64,000 nucleotides of DNA from Polynucleobacter parvulilacunae (GTDB lineage: Bacteria; Pseudomonadota; Gammaproteobacteria; Burkholderiales; Burkholderiaceae): assembly GCF_018881715.1 (NCBI RefSeq), contig NZ_JACVPW010000002.1, forward strand, positions 248,001 to 312,000. Reading direction: 5' to 3'. Shown piece after piece: positions 36,297 through 45,015 of the stretch (position 1 is the first letter of the stretch; every line of letters starts with the position of its first letter). A program made the translations under genes and the position numbers. The notes beneath the pieces are model-generated. The model saw only the letters and a list, made by a program, of their open reading frames with translations, was not told where the DNA came from and searched no databases.

Positions 36297-37601
36297 CTAA
36301 GCCTGCATTAAACGGCCTACAGCACGTGAATAATCAATCTCCCCATGGGTAAAGCGCTCATGGTTTTCCTCAACAGCGGAAAGATCGTATAAATAGTTCA
36401 CCATCAGGGCTGCAGATTGCCTTAAACCTTTGCGGGATAAATCCCCGGCCCAATTAATCTGATGCAACTTTGCACCATTGCCCAAGTGAAACTTAGCAAC
36501 CGGATTACCGTTACGACCAGCAGAACCTAAGCCTAGGTAAATACTGGCTAGGCACAGTAATGCAGCCTTCTCTTTTTCAGTAGCGTTGTCCGGATGCCAA
36601 CCACCACTCAAGCGTTCAGGCCAAGAGCGATTAACAAGACCAAGAACTTCCAAGGATTGCTCGCGAGCTGTGCGAACCGCCGGCTTGAGCTGGGTACCTG
36701 TCTTTTCGCCGCCAATATCTGCACCAGCAGCAACCCAGTCAATAAATCCAGGAATTGGGGAGAGCGTTACAAAGGTTTTAATGCCAGGGAATTCCGCATG
36801 TAACTGTTCAGCAACGCGCTTAATCAAGAAGTTACCCATGGATACACCACGCAATCCAGGCTCGCAGTTACTGATGGAATAAAAAGCAGCAACCTTGTAT
36901 TGAGATGTTTGATGAACTGTCTCAGCCTTCTTATCTACCAACGGTGTAATAACCGCTGGAATTTCTGGCAAAAGAGCTACCTCAACGAATATTAAGGGCT
37001 CGTTCGGAAGTTGCGGATGAAAGAATGCAAAGCATCTGCGATCAGGCTGCAGGCGGCGGCGCAGGTCATCCCAGCCATCAATTGCATGAACAGCTTCGTG
37101 CTGAATGAGCTTTTCTAAAATCTCTGCAGGCGACTTCCAATCCACTCGATGCATCTTTAAAAATCCTGGATTAAACCAAGAAGACAAAAGATGGCGTAAG
37201 TCAAAATCAACTGCCGTTAACTCAGGCTGCTTCTCAAGCACTTGCAAGAGGTCGCGGCGCATACCAACAAGCGCCGCAGTTCCATTGGTTGCGCGATTGA
37301 GGCGACGAAACAACTCTTGCCTTGGCGGCTCTGTCACGCGTTGCAATTTAATGTAATTACGCGCGCTAGCTTCAGCTGAAAAGTTTTGTGCAGCAGCCAT
37401 GACTGCAGTAGGATCAGGGTTGAGTTTTTCAAAAAGAAAATTGAAAAATTTTGAATGCTGATCTTTAGAGAGTTTGCGGTAGCTATTGATGACATCGTCA
37501 GCCATGCTCACAGCATTGGACTCGCCGCGCTCAGAAATCAGTCGATTGACCGCGCCTGTAACGCGGGAAAAGTAACGGGCTTTTGCTAGCTTTTCAAGCA
37601 T
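36297..37601 (-). CDS. Malonyl-CoA decarboxylase
   Basis: Converts malonyl-CoA to acetyl-CoA and CO2, so together with MatB it feeds malonate into central metabolism. The 434-residue protein has an N-terminal helical domain and a C-terminal GNAT-like catalytic domain: FYSISNCEPGLRGVSMGNFLI, FVTLSPIPGFIDW with the catalytic Ser, and KFHLGNGAKLHQINWAGD with the catalytic His. This is the monofunctional MCD family (MatA/MlyCD type), not the multi-subunit Mdc complex. The leader of 137 bases upstream contains overlapping palindromes between it and the LysR gene. Confidence 0.95.
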   Translation of the reverse strand: MLEKLAKARYFSRVTGAVNRLISERGESNAVSMADDVINSYRKLSKDQHSKFFNFLFEKLNPDPTAVMAAAQNFSAEASARNYIKLQRVTEPPRQELFRRLNRATNGTAALVGMRRDLLQVLEKQPELTAVDFDLRHLLSSWFNPGFLKMHRVDWKSPAEILEKLIQHEAVHAIDGWDDLRRRLQPDRRCFAFFHPQLPNEPLIFVEVALLPEIPAVITPLVDKKAETVHQTSQYKVAAFYSISNCEPGLRGVSMGNFLIKRVAEQLHAEFPGIKTFVTLSPIPGFIDWVAAGADIGGEKTGTQLKPAVRTAREQSLEVLGLVNRSWPERLSGGWHPDNATEKEKAALLCLASIYLGLGSAGRNGNPVAKFHLGNGAKLHQINWAGDLSRKGLRQSAALMVNYLYDLSAVEENHERFTHGEIDYSRAVGRLMQA

Positions 37602-37677
37602 GTATATCTCTCAAAGAATTCGTCCCCAAAACTGAAGGATTGAGAGCTAATTTATAGCCAGGCAAAGGTCAAATCAA

Positions 37678-37714
37678 TTAATGAAAGTGTAATTTCATTA
37701 ACTTTAAGTTAATG
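37678..37714. promoter_or_regulatory. Overlapping palindromes, candidate operator for the malonate block
   Basis: TTAATGAAA-N6-TTTCATTAA (37678-37701) shares its right arm with CATTAACTT-T-AAGTTAATG (37696-37714), giving three TTAATG-type half-sites. They lie about 75-115 bases upstream of the malonyl-CoA decarboxylase start and 25 bases from the LysR gene stop. A binding site for the LysR protein is the simplest reading, though the T-N11-A form is not exact. Confidence 0.55.
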
Positions 37715-37738
37715 AATAACATAAATCTATTTTGATGT

Positions 37739-38647
37739 CTAAATATTATTGCGATGCAACATGCGGGTTTCAGCCGCTAGAGCGAGGATATTGGGGTTTG
37801 ATTCATTAGCCTGAAGGTACATGAGGCCGATATGTTGGGTCACCTGATATTTTGGCAGCAAGGGGGTAAATTCAATTGCATTACCCATTAAGGCCTTTAC
37901 CCTACCCGGCAACAGCGATCTTCCCAGGTCGCCTGAGACCATATTCATAAGGGAAAAGATATCCCCAACCTTCATCACTACATCAGGCTTAAAGCCAGCA
38001 AGCTGAAAGGCCTCATAAAACCCCGAAGTAGTAGCAAAGCCATCTTGTAGGGTTAGAAATTTCTCATTCCGATATTCAGACAGATCCACATTTGCTTCGG
38101 CTGGCTTATTGTTTTTTGAGGAGGCTAAAAATAACTGATCCTCAAAGAGAGGCACTACCTGGACGCCCTCAGGAAGATCTCTGACAGGAACGGCCATCAC
38201 CACCGCATCTACATTTCCCTCGCCAAGCTTCTTCATTAAATCCTCGTTGGACCCAAGATACAAATCAATATCTAAGTCAGGTCTACGAATTTTGGTGCCC
38301 ATAATTACTCTAGGAATAATATTGGCAGTCAAAGAGTACATCGAACCCAAACGAATTTGCCCGCTCTCTACCCCAGCCTTAGACCGTGTCTTCTTCAGGA
38401 TGCGCTCTACATCACCCAATAAATCAGCGCTTGCTTCTGCCAAATAGATGGCAGCAGGCAAAGCCTTTAATTGGCGACCTTCTTTGACAAATAAAGGACA
38501 TCCGATACCAGACTCAAGTGAGTGCAAGGCCTTATGGATACTGACTGAGCTTAAATGTAATTCTTCTGCTGTTTTAGATAGGCTGCCAGTACGAACAAAT
38601 GAGCAGAGTATTTCTAGCTTACGTAAAGTGAGCTCTTCATTCAGCAT
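37739..38647 (-). CDS. LysR-family regulator, probable malonate regulator
   Basis: A 302-residue LysR-type regulator. The N-terminal winged helix is LTLRKLEILCSFVRTGSLSK followed by TAEELHLSSVSIHKALHSLE, and the effector domain begins near residue 92 (GQIRLGSMYSL). It lies directly upstream of the malonyl-CoA decarboxylase gene on the same strand, and 3 bases after lgt. This resembles MdcR/MatR-like regulators of malonate use. Unusually for LysR systems it is codirectional with, not divergent from, its presumed target. Confidence 0.9.
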   Translation of the reverse strand: MLNEELTLRKLEILCSFVRTGSLSKTAEELHLSSVSIHKALHSLESGIGCPLFVKEGRQLKALPAAIYLAEASADLLGDVERILKKTRSKAGVESGQIRLGSMYSLTANIIPRVIMGTKIRRPDLDIDLYLGSNEDLMKKLGEGNVDAVVMAVPVRDLPEGVQVVPLFEDQLFLASSKNNKPAEANVDLSEYRNEKFLTLQDGFATTSGFYEAFQLAGFKPDVVMKVGDIFSLMNMVSGDLGRSLLPGRVKALMGNAIEFTPLLPKYQVTQHIGLMYLQANESNPNILALAAETRMLHRNNI

Positions 38648-38650
38648 GAC

Positions 38651-39439
38651 TTACTTACTCTTGGATTTGAATGCCGTCATGAGATAGATGCCAAACAATA
38701 TCATCGGCACGCACAACCACTGACCCATAGATAAACCTAAACCCAGAAGACCTAAGAAGGAGTCGGGCTCACGCGCATATTCAGCCAAGAAACGGCACAT
38801 ACCATAACCCAACAAGAAGAATCCAGAAACTTGCCCCACCCTTCTTGGTTTACCTGCATAAACCCACAATGCAATACCTAGCAAGATACCTTCACCAAGC
38901 AACTGATAAATCTGCGATGGGTGACGGGGTACAGAATCCACCAATGGGAACACCATAGCCCAAGGTAAATCAGTGGGCCTGCCCCATAGCTCTCCATTAA
39001 TAAAATTTCCCAATCGTCCAAAAGCCAAACCAAATGGGACCAAAGGAGCAACTAGATCGCTAACAACAAAAAAAGTGGTTTTGCGTTTTTTGGCAAACCA
39101 ATAGAGCGCCACCAGAACACCCAGCAAGCCGCCATGAAAAGACATACCGCCTTCCCAGATTTTGAAAATACTCAATGGATGAGATAAGTAAAAGCCTGGC
39201 ATATAAAACAGGGTGTAGCCCAAACGTCCACCAAGCACCACCCCAAGCACACCTGCAAAGAGTAGATCCTCCAGATCCTTATAAGTCCAACCCAATGCTT
39301 GATAACGAGGTGATTGAATGCGCAAGCGGCCTAATAGCAAGAATTGAGCAAAGGCCATCAAGTACATCAAGCCATACCAATGAATCGCAAACGATCCAAT
39401 TCGAATAGCTGCAGGGTCAAACTGGGGATGAATCATCAT
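38651..39439 (-). CDS. lgt: Prolipoprotein diacylglyceryl transferase
   Basis: Attaches diacylglycerol to the lipobox cysteine of lipoprotein precursors in the inner membrane, so it acts on the lipoproteins encoded at 6609 and 17145. The 262-residue protein has about seven membrane segments, the [12 protein letters not shown] start, IHWYGLMYL, and the signature [16 protein letters not shown] near residue 140. The ATG at 39439 is directly followed by a second ATG, so the start may be one codon later. It is in a pepA-holC-lgt run. Confidence 0.96.
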   Translation of the reverse strand: MMIHPQFDPAAIRIGSFAIHWYGLMYLMAFAQFLLLGRLRIQSPRYQALGWTYKDLEDLLFAGVLGVVLGGRLGYTLFYMPGFYLSHPLSIFKIWEGGMSFHGGLLGVLVALYWFAKKRKTTFFVVSDLVAPLVPFGLAFGRLGNFINGELWGRPTDLPWAMVFPLVDSVPRHPSQIYQLLGEGILLGIALWVYAGKPRRVGQVSGFFLLGYGMCRFLAEYAREPDSFLGLLGLGLSMGQWLCVPMILFGIYLMTAFKSKSK

Positions 39440-39444
39440 AGATC

Positions 39445-39909
39445 TTAACTTTTGGATTGGTCAAAGTTATGCAACTCATGACCTAATTCTCGATAGGCTT
39501 TAAAACGCTCACGCCCTGCCAAGCGTTCTGCCTCATTGACTGTGACGACCTCAACGATTCTAGGAAAGCGTACCACTAAAGCCGGCACATCGGCCGGCAT
39601 GCGCATACCCAAATGAATCATGACATCAGCATGCGGAACATTATGGAGAGCTGAAGAAGCAAAATCATCCATCAACACAATCGGCGTCTCTGCTGCAGCT
39701 TCATCATCAATAAAACAGTGCGGTAAAAAATCAGTAGCGCTGAAAGACCAAAGTAATTCATTTAACTTTTGCAAATCAGCCTTCTCGCCCACCATCACAA
39801 TGTTGCGCACCGGTTCACCCTCAGACGTAGCACTCCAAATCTTGCGCGTGAGGCGACAGGCATATTCCAGCTTGTCACTCACATTGCTATGAAAATCAAT
39901 TCGAGCCAT
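39445..39909 (-). CDS. holC: DNA polymerase III chi subunit
   Basis: Links the clamp loader to single-strand binding protein during replication. The 154-residue protein has the HolC pattern: [45 protein letters not shown] and a central [12 protein letters not shown]. Its location after pepA is the classic gene order in proteobacteria. Confidence 0.92.
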   Translation of the reverse strand: MARIDFHSNVSDKLEYACRLTRKIWSATSEGEPVRNIVMVGEKADLQKLNELLWSFSATDFLPHCFIDDEAAAETPIVLMDDFASSALHNVPHADVMIHLGMRMPADVPALVVRFPRIVEVVTVNEAERLAGRERFKAYRELGHELHNFDQSKS

Positions 39910-39939
39910 TCAATATATATCCAGGGGTAACGAGAACGC

Positions 39940-41550
39940 TTACTTGCGCTCAAGCAAGAAGTTCACTAGCAGCGGTACCGGGCGACCGGTAGAGCCTTTA
40001 GCAGCGCCACTCTTCCATGCAGTTCCAGCAATATCCAAGTGAGCCCATTTGTATTTCTCAGTAAAGCGGGACAAGAAGCAAGCTGCAGTAACGCTGCCAG
40101 CAGGACGCCCACCAATATTGGCCACATCCGCAAAATTGGATTTGAGTTGCTCATGGTAAGCAGCATCCAAAGGCAAGCGCCATACGGTATCGAGCGAGGC
40201 ATGACCTGCTTTAGTAAGCCCACTCACCAAGTTCTCATCATCAGAGAACAAGCCGCTATGCACATGACCCAAGGCAATCACACAAGCGCCCGTTAAGGTC
40301 GCAACATCAATCACCGCTGCCGGCTTGAAGCGTTCTACATAAGTGAGTGCATCACACAGAATTAAGCGACCTTCTGCGTCGGTATTGAGAATCTCAATCG
40401 TTTGACCAGACATACTCTTGACGATATCGCCAGGACGGGTAGCTTGACCAGATGGCATGTTTTCACAGGTTGGAATAACGCCAATGACATTCTTTTTCAA
40501 CTTCATTAAAGAAACTGAATACATGGTGCCGATTACTGAGGCTGCACCACACATATCGTATTTCATTTCATCCATGGCTTCGCCTGGCTTGAGTGAGATG
40601 CCGCCAGTATCAAAAGTAATACCTTTGCCAACCAAAACAATCGGGGCTTCTCCCGCTTTACCACCTTGATGTTTCATTACAATAAATTGTGGCGGCGTGT
40701 CAGATCCCTTAGCAACCGACAAGAATGAGCCCATTCCCAAAGCCTCGATTTGTTTACGACCGAGCACTTCAACTTTGAGACCAGTCTTCTTACTTAATCC
40801 CTGTGCAGCTTTACCCAAATAGGTTGGCGTGCAAATATTCGGTGGAAGATTACCAAGATCCTTTGCCAAGTTCATGCCCTCAACCATCGATACGCCCTGC
40901 TCTACTGCAAGCTTCAGCTCCTTAGCGCAAGCATCATTACCTGCAAAGATGAGGTGCTTAAATGTGTCTGCTTTATCTTTTGCTTTAAATTTCATAGCAG
41001 GCTGACGCACACCAAAACGGTAGGCCTGATCGCCGGCGTATTGAATAGTGAGACGCACTTCCTCCGCGATGAAGTCTGCGTGATGCGCAAGTGCAAAGCT
41101 TGGGGTAAACCAAAGGGCAGATTCTATAGATCCGCCGCTCAATACCTTCAAAGCTGGACGAGCAACTTTAGAGTACGTTGTCAAACTACGCTCGCTGGCA
41201 AGATGAACATCACCCAAACTCACGAGCAATACTCGTTTTACTTTTACGCCATTGGCAGCCCAAGATTTTTCTGCGCGCAACATGCAGAGAGCAGCCTGCT
41301 GAGAATCCAAATCGCCAACGAGATTGGCATGGCCTACAGAGCCCCCGAGCAATAGATCCAACTCCGGCAAAAACCCTGCTTTTACCTTGGTACCCTTAGC
41401 GGCGGAAAAACTATCCAAATCTGCTTTGGAATAGGCCAAAACCAAGCAGTCGGCGCTATGAGTAAGCAGGGGCTTGAGGCTAGATTTCTGGAGTTTTGGG
41501 CTCTGAATGTCGGCTTGAGGGAAAATCTTGGCACTGAATTGAATTGTCAT
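39940..41550 (-). CDS. pepA: Leucyl aminopeptidase
   Basis: Metal-dependent M17 aminopeptidase that removes N-terminal residues in the cytoplasm; PepA of E. coli also binds DNA. The 536-residue protein has a variable N-terminal domain and a catalytic C-terminal half with VGKGITFDTGGISLKPGEAM, the signature NTDAEGRLIL and ATLTGACVIALG. These hold the two-metal ligands (Lys, Asp, Asp, Asp, Glu). It is divergent from lptF over 169 bases, the common arrangement. Confidence 0.97.
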   Translation of the reverse strand: MTIQFSAKIFPQADIQSPKLQKSSLKPLLTHSADCLVLAYSKADLDSFSAAKGTKVKAGFLPELDLLLGGSVGHANLVGDLDSQQAALCMLRAEKSWAANGVKVKRVLLVSLGDVHLASERSLTTYSKVARPALKVLSGGSIESALWFTPSFALAHHADFIAEEVRLTIQYAGDQAYRFGVRQPAMKFKAKDKADTFKHLIFAGNDACAKELKLAVEQGVSMVEGMNLAKDLGNLPPNICTPTYLGKAAQGLSKKTGLKVEVLGRKQIEALGMGSFLSVAKGSDTPPQFIVMKHQGGKAGEAPIVLVGKGITFDTGGISLKPGEAMDEMKYDMCGAASVIGTMYSVSLMKLKKNVIGVIPTCENMPSGQATRPGDIVKSMSGQTIEILNTDAEGRLILCDALTYVERFKPAAVIDVATLTGACVIALGHVHSGLFSDDENLVSGLTKAGHASLDTVWRLPLDAAYHEQLKSNFADVANIGGRPAGSVTAACFLSRFTEKYKWAHLDIAGTAWKSGAAKGSTGRPVPLLVNFLLERK

Positions 41551-41719
41551 AATCTATTACGGTATTTTGGTCGATTCAAAAGGGAGGTAATTGCTAATTT
41601 GGGACGTTTATCCATTATCCTCCGACATGAGACGAACTTCCCCGATCACTAGCAATATAAGCCATTTATAGCCCCAACAATCCCCCTAATAACCTCACCA
41701 ATCCAGACCCCTATTCCCT

Positions 41720-42835
41720 ATGATTTTTAAACAGGCCCTTCGCCGAGAACTCAGTTTTACGACTGGTGGGGTCTTTTTGGTCTTAGTGACCATCATGGTG
41801 ACTACCTTAGTTATTCGAATTTTGGGTTACGCCGCCAACGGAGCGGTTAATCCTGAGGATGCGCTGGTCTTAATTGCCTTGGCCACTTTGGGATATCTTG
41901 CGGTTCTTTTAACCGTTTCCCTATTTGTGGCAACGCTGATTGTTTTAGTACGCTGGTACAAAGACTCGGAAATGATTGTTTGGTTTGCGAGTGGACTAAG
42001 TATTGCAAGTCTCATTCGCCCCATCCTCCAGTTTGCTACTCCACTCATCATCGTCATCGCCCTGTTAGCGCTTTTTGTTTGGCCCTGGGCAAACCGCGAG
42101 TCCACCTTAATTAGCCAGCGCTTTCAACAGCGTGATGACGTATCGATGGTGAGTGCCGGTCAATTTAAAGAGTCCGCTAAAGCAGAACGCGTGTTCTTTA
42201 TTGAAGAGCTTGATATCGATAAAAGTGAAGTCAAAAATATCTTCGTAGCCGATTCCAAGAATGGACGCCTCAGCATTGCAGTTTCATCTACCGGCTATAT
42301 CCAAAACTCTGCAGGTGGCGAAAAATCGATCGTGCTCCATAACGGCAGACGCTATGAGGGACAGCCTACTCAGCCTGATTTTAGGATTCTTGAATTTAAC
42401 GAATACAGCACTAAGATTCGTAGCAAAGACTCCTTGGCACCTGCACCACGCGATCGCGAGAAGACGATTACCGAGCTGTTGGAGGATCCAAATCCCACGT
42501 CAGTGAACCCCAATCGTGCTGAATTGCTTTGGCGTATTGGCCTGCCCTTGATGGCATTAGGCTTAGTGTTGATCGCTATTCCACTGGCATATGTCAACCC
42601 GCGCCTTGGTAACTACACGGCGATGTTCTATGCGGTATTAATTTATTTGATTTACAGCAATCTACTTAATCTCACGCAGAATTTTGTCTCACAAGGTAAG
42701 GTCAGTGTCTTTGTTGCGATCTGGCCTATTCACTTACTTGCGCTCTTGATTGCAACGGCCTTAATTCGCAATCGTATCAACCCCTCTCTGAAATGGTGGC
42801 GTCGTCAACTACCTGCTTCCATGGCCGCTAAATGA
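41720..42835 (+). CDS. lptF: LPS export permease LptF
   Basis: Inner-membrane half of the LptB2FG transporter that extracts LPS. The 371-residue protein has three membrane segments in the N-terminal part, a periplasmic beta-jellyroll (about residues 130-260, ERVFFIEELDIDKSEVKNIF), and three more segments at the C-terminus (LLWRIGLPLMALGLVLIAIP). It is joined to lptG by an ATGA overlap. Confidence 0.96.
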   Translation: MIFKQALRRELSFTTGGVFLVLVTIMVTTLVIRILGYAANGAVNPEDALVLIALATLGYLAVLLTVSLFVATLIVLVRWYKDSEMIVWFASGLSIASLIRPILQFATPLIIVIALLALFVWPWANRESTLISQRFQQRDDVSMVSAGQFKESAKAERVFFIEELDIDKSEVKNIFVADSKNGRLSIAVSSTGYIQNSAGGEKSIVLHNGRRYEGQPTQPDFRILEFNEYSTKIRSKDSLAPAPRDREKTITELLEDPNPTSVNPNRAELLWRIGLPLMALGLVLIAIPLAYVNPRLGNYTAMFYAVLIYLIYSNLLNLTQNFVSQGKVSVFVAIWPIHLLALLIATALIRNRINPSLKWWRRQLPASMAAK

Positions 42836-43986
42836 AACTGCTATTCCCCTTCATTTATGAACGCTACTTAGCTAAGCAGATCTATTCTGCTTTTGGCTTT
42901 ATCTTGTTCGCCTTAGTGGCCTTATTTTTATTCTTCGATATCTTGAGTGAGCTTGGTTCCGTACAAGGTGCCTACACACTGCCTTTGGCTTTGCTACATG
43001 TTCTCTTAAAAGCCCCAAGCCGCATCTCTGAAATCATTCCGATTGCAGGCCTAATCGGCAGTATTTATGTATTTGCGATGTTGGCCAGCCAGTCTGAGTT
43101 CACTATTTTGCGTATCGCTGGATTAGACGTCAAACGCGGCCTCATTACCCTCACTAAGATCTCTTTACCCTTGATTGCACTCACACTCATCATGAGTGAA
43201 TGGGTTGGTCCGTACACCGAAGCAAAGTCAGATCAAATCCGCATGAAGGCTATGGGTTCAGCCTACTCCTCCCAATTTAGAACGGGTGTCTGGGTCAAGG
43301 ATCGCTTACGTGATGAAGATGGCAGTGGCCCCGTTCGCCCAGGAGTGCGCTATGTCAACGTTGGCAAAGTAGATAAAGATAATGAAATTCGCGATATTCG
43401 TATGTATGAGTTTAATGACACCTATCATCTGCTCTCCATTCGCAGCGCGGTCTCTGGGCAGTTCGATGAAACCGGCATTTGGGTTTTGAACGATGTAACC
43501 GAAACGCGCTTCAAGGAAACCAAACAATCCGATCCACTCAATCCAGTTTTTTCAGCACAGACTTTTACACATCCGATTCTTACTCTGGAATCTGAGGTTA
43601 CGCCTCAAATTCTGAACGTACTCTTAATTAGCCCAGAAAAAATGTCTATCGTGAGTCTGGGTCGATTTATTACGCATTTGCGCGAAAACAAACAAGATGC
43701 GCAGCGACACTCCATTGCTTTCTGGAAAAAAGTGGTTTATCCATTCACTATATTTGTGATGCTCACCTTAGCACTGCCGTTTGCTTATCTGAAGGTGCGC
43801 GCAGGTAGCGTAGGTATTAAGGTATTTGGCGGCATCATGTTAGGCATGAGCTTTCAGTTGTTTAACTCTCTATTCTCAAATGTAGGTCTCCTAGGTTCTT
43901 GGCCAGCACTACTGACGGCCCTCACCCCGCCTTTGCTGTACTTCCTGTTAGCACTTATTGGATTGCGCTGGGTTTCTAGGGCTTAA
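42832..43986 (+). CDS. lptG: LPS export permease LptG
   Basis: Partner of LptF in the same complex, 384 residues. It begins KLLFPFIYERYLAKQIYSAF, has PSRISEIIPIAGLIGSIYVF, a periplasmic jellyroll domain around residues 130-265, and a C-terminal membrane part with FWKKVVYPFTIFVMLTLALP. The N-terminal and C-terminal membrane triplets match the LptF/LptG fold. Confidence 0.96.
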   Translation: MKLLFPFIYERYLAKQIYSAFGFILFALVALFLFFDILSELGSVQGAYTLPLALLHVLLKAPSRISEIIPIAGLIGSIYVFAMLASQSEFTILRIAGLDVKRGLITLTKISLPLIALTLIMSEWVGPYTEAKSDQIRMKAMGSAYSSQFRTGVWVKDRLRDEDGSGPVRPGVRYVNVGKVDKDNEIRDIRMYEFNDTYHLLSIRSAVSGQFDETGIWVLNDVTETRFKETKQSDPLNPVFSAQTFTHPILTLESEVTPQILNVLLISPEKMSIVSLGRFITHLRENKQDAQRHSIAFWKKVVYPFTIFVMLTLALPFAYLKVRAGSVGIKVFGGIMLGMSFQLFNSLFSNVGLLGSWPALLTALTPPLLYFLLALIGLRWVSRA

Positions 43987-44010
43987 TACCCAAAAATCAT
44001 TTAGAATTTG

Positions 44011-44044
44011 ATTCCTATATCTTTGTAGATATATAGATAGGAAT
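44011..44044 (+). promoter_or_regulatory. cysB: Hairpin enclosing the cysB ribosome-binding site
   Basis: Nested inverted repeats: ATTCCT (44011-44016) pairs with AGGAAT (44039-44044), and ATATCT (44017-44022) with AGATAT (44027-44032) around loop TTGT. AGGAA is the likely ribosome-binding site, 5 bases before the cysB ATG, so folding would hide it. It could equally be a DNA operator. Confidence 0.55.
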
Positions 44045-44048
44045 CCCC

Positions 44049-44990
44049 ATGAATCTTCATCAGTTCCGTTTTGTACGGGAAGCGGTTAGACAGAACTTCA
44101 ATCTAACGACTGCCGCAAAAGCGCTCTTCACTTCTCAGCCGGGCGTATCTAAGGCCATTATTGAGCTAGAAGATGAATTGGGCGTGGAGATCTTCCGCCG
44201 CCACGGCAAACGCATTCGCTCTCTTACTGAACCAGGCAAGCGTATTTTGAGCTCGATTGAGCGCATCCTGGATGAAGTTGAAACCCTCAAGCGAGTCGGC
44301 AAAGATTTTGCTAGCCAAGATCAAGGCAGCTTTGTGATTGCAACTACTCATACACAAGCACGCTATGCACTACCTAAAGTGCTTACCGAATTTACCAAGC
44401 GCTTTCCAAAGGTAAAAGTGAGTATTCAACAAGGTAGCCCAGGTCAAATTGCAGAACTACTAACGCATGATCGCGCAGATATTGCAATTGCAACTGAAGG
44501 CATCGCCAATACCCCCGGTGTATTAGCTTTACCGGGCTATCAATGGCAACACGTACTCATGGTGCCACTCAGTCACCCACTTCTAAACCAAGCCACGCTG
44601 ACGCTTGAAGAGATCGCTAAGTACCCCATCATCACCTACGACAAAGCATTTGCAGGTCGTAGCAAGATAGACGCAGCCTTCGCACAAAGAAACATTACGC
44701 CAGATATTATTTTGGAGGCAATTGATGCCGACGTAATTAAGACTTATGTAGAAACTGGAATGGGCATTGGCATTGTTGCTGGTCATGCCTATGATCCCGA
44801 TAGAGATCGCAACCTCAAAGTCATCCCCGCTGGCCATCTATTTGGAAATAACGTCACCCATCTAGGCGTAAAACAAGGCGCCTACCTCAGATCTTTTGTT
44901 TACACATTCATCGAACTCTTCTCGCCAACCCTGACAAAGAAGATTGTTGAGCAGGCGATGTCAAACGAATCTGATTCCTACGAAATTTAA
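44049..44990 (+). CDS. cysB: CysB-like LysR regulator of sulfur assimilation
   Basis: A 313-residue LysR protein of the CysB/Cbl group, activators of sulfate assimilation and sulfonate use that respond to acetylserine. The start MNLHQFRFVREAVRQNFNLT, the TSQPGVSKAIIELEDELGVE helix region, FRRHGKRIRSLTEPG, and effector-domain motifs TTHTQARYALP and IQQGSPGQIAELL all follow CysB. A hairpin covers its ribosome-binding site. Confidence 0.95.
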   Translation: MNLHQFRFVREAVRQNFNLTTAAKALFTSQPGVSKAIIELEDELGVEIFRRHGKRIRSLTEPGKRILSSIERILDEVETLKRVGKDFASQDQGSFVIATTHTQARYALPKVLTEFTKRFPKVKVSIQQGSPGQIAELLTHDRADIAIATEGIANTPGVLALPGYQWQHVLMVPLSHPLLNQATLTLEEIAKYPIITYDKAFAGRSKIDAAFAQRNITPDIILEAIDADVIKTYVETGMGIGIVAGHAYDPDRDRNLKVIPAGHLFGNNVTHLGVKQGAYLRSFVYTFIELFSPTLTKKIVEQAMSNESDSYEI

Positions 44991-45015
44991 ATAGTCGATT
45001 ACCGGCCAAATAAAT

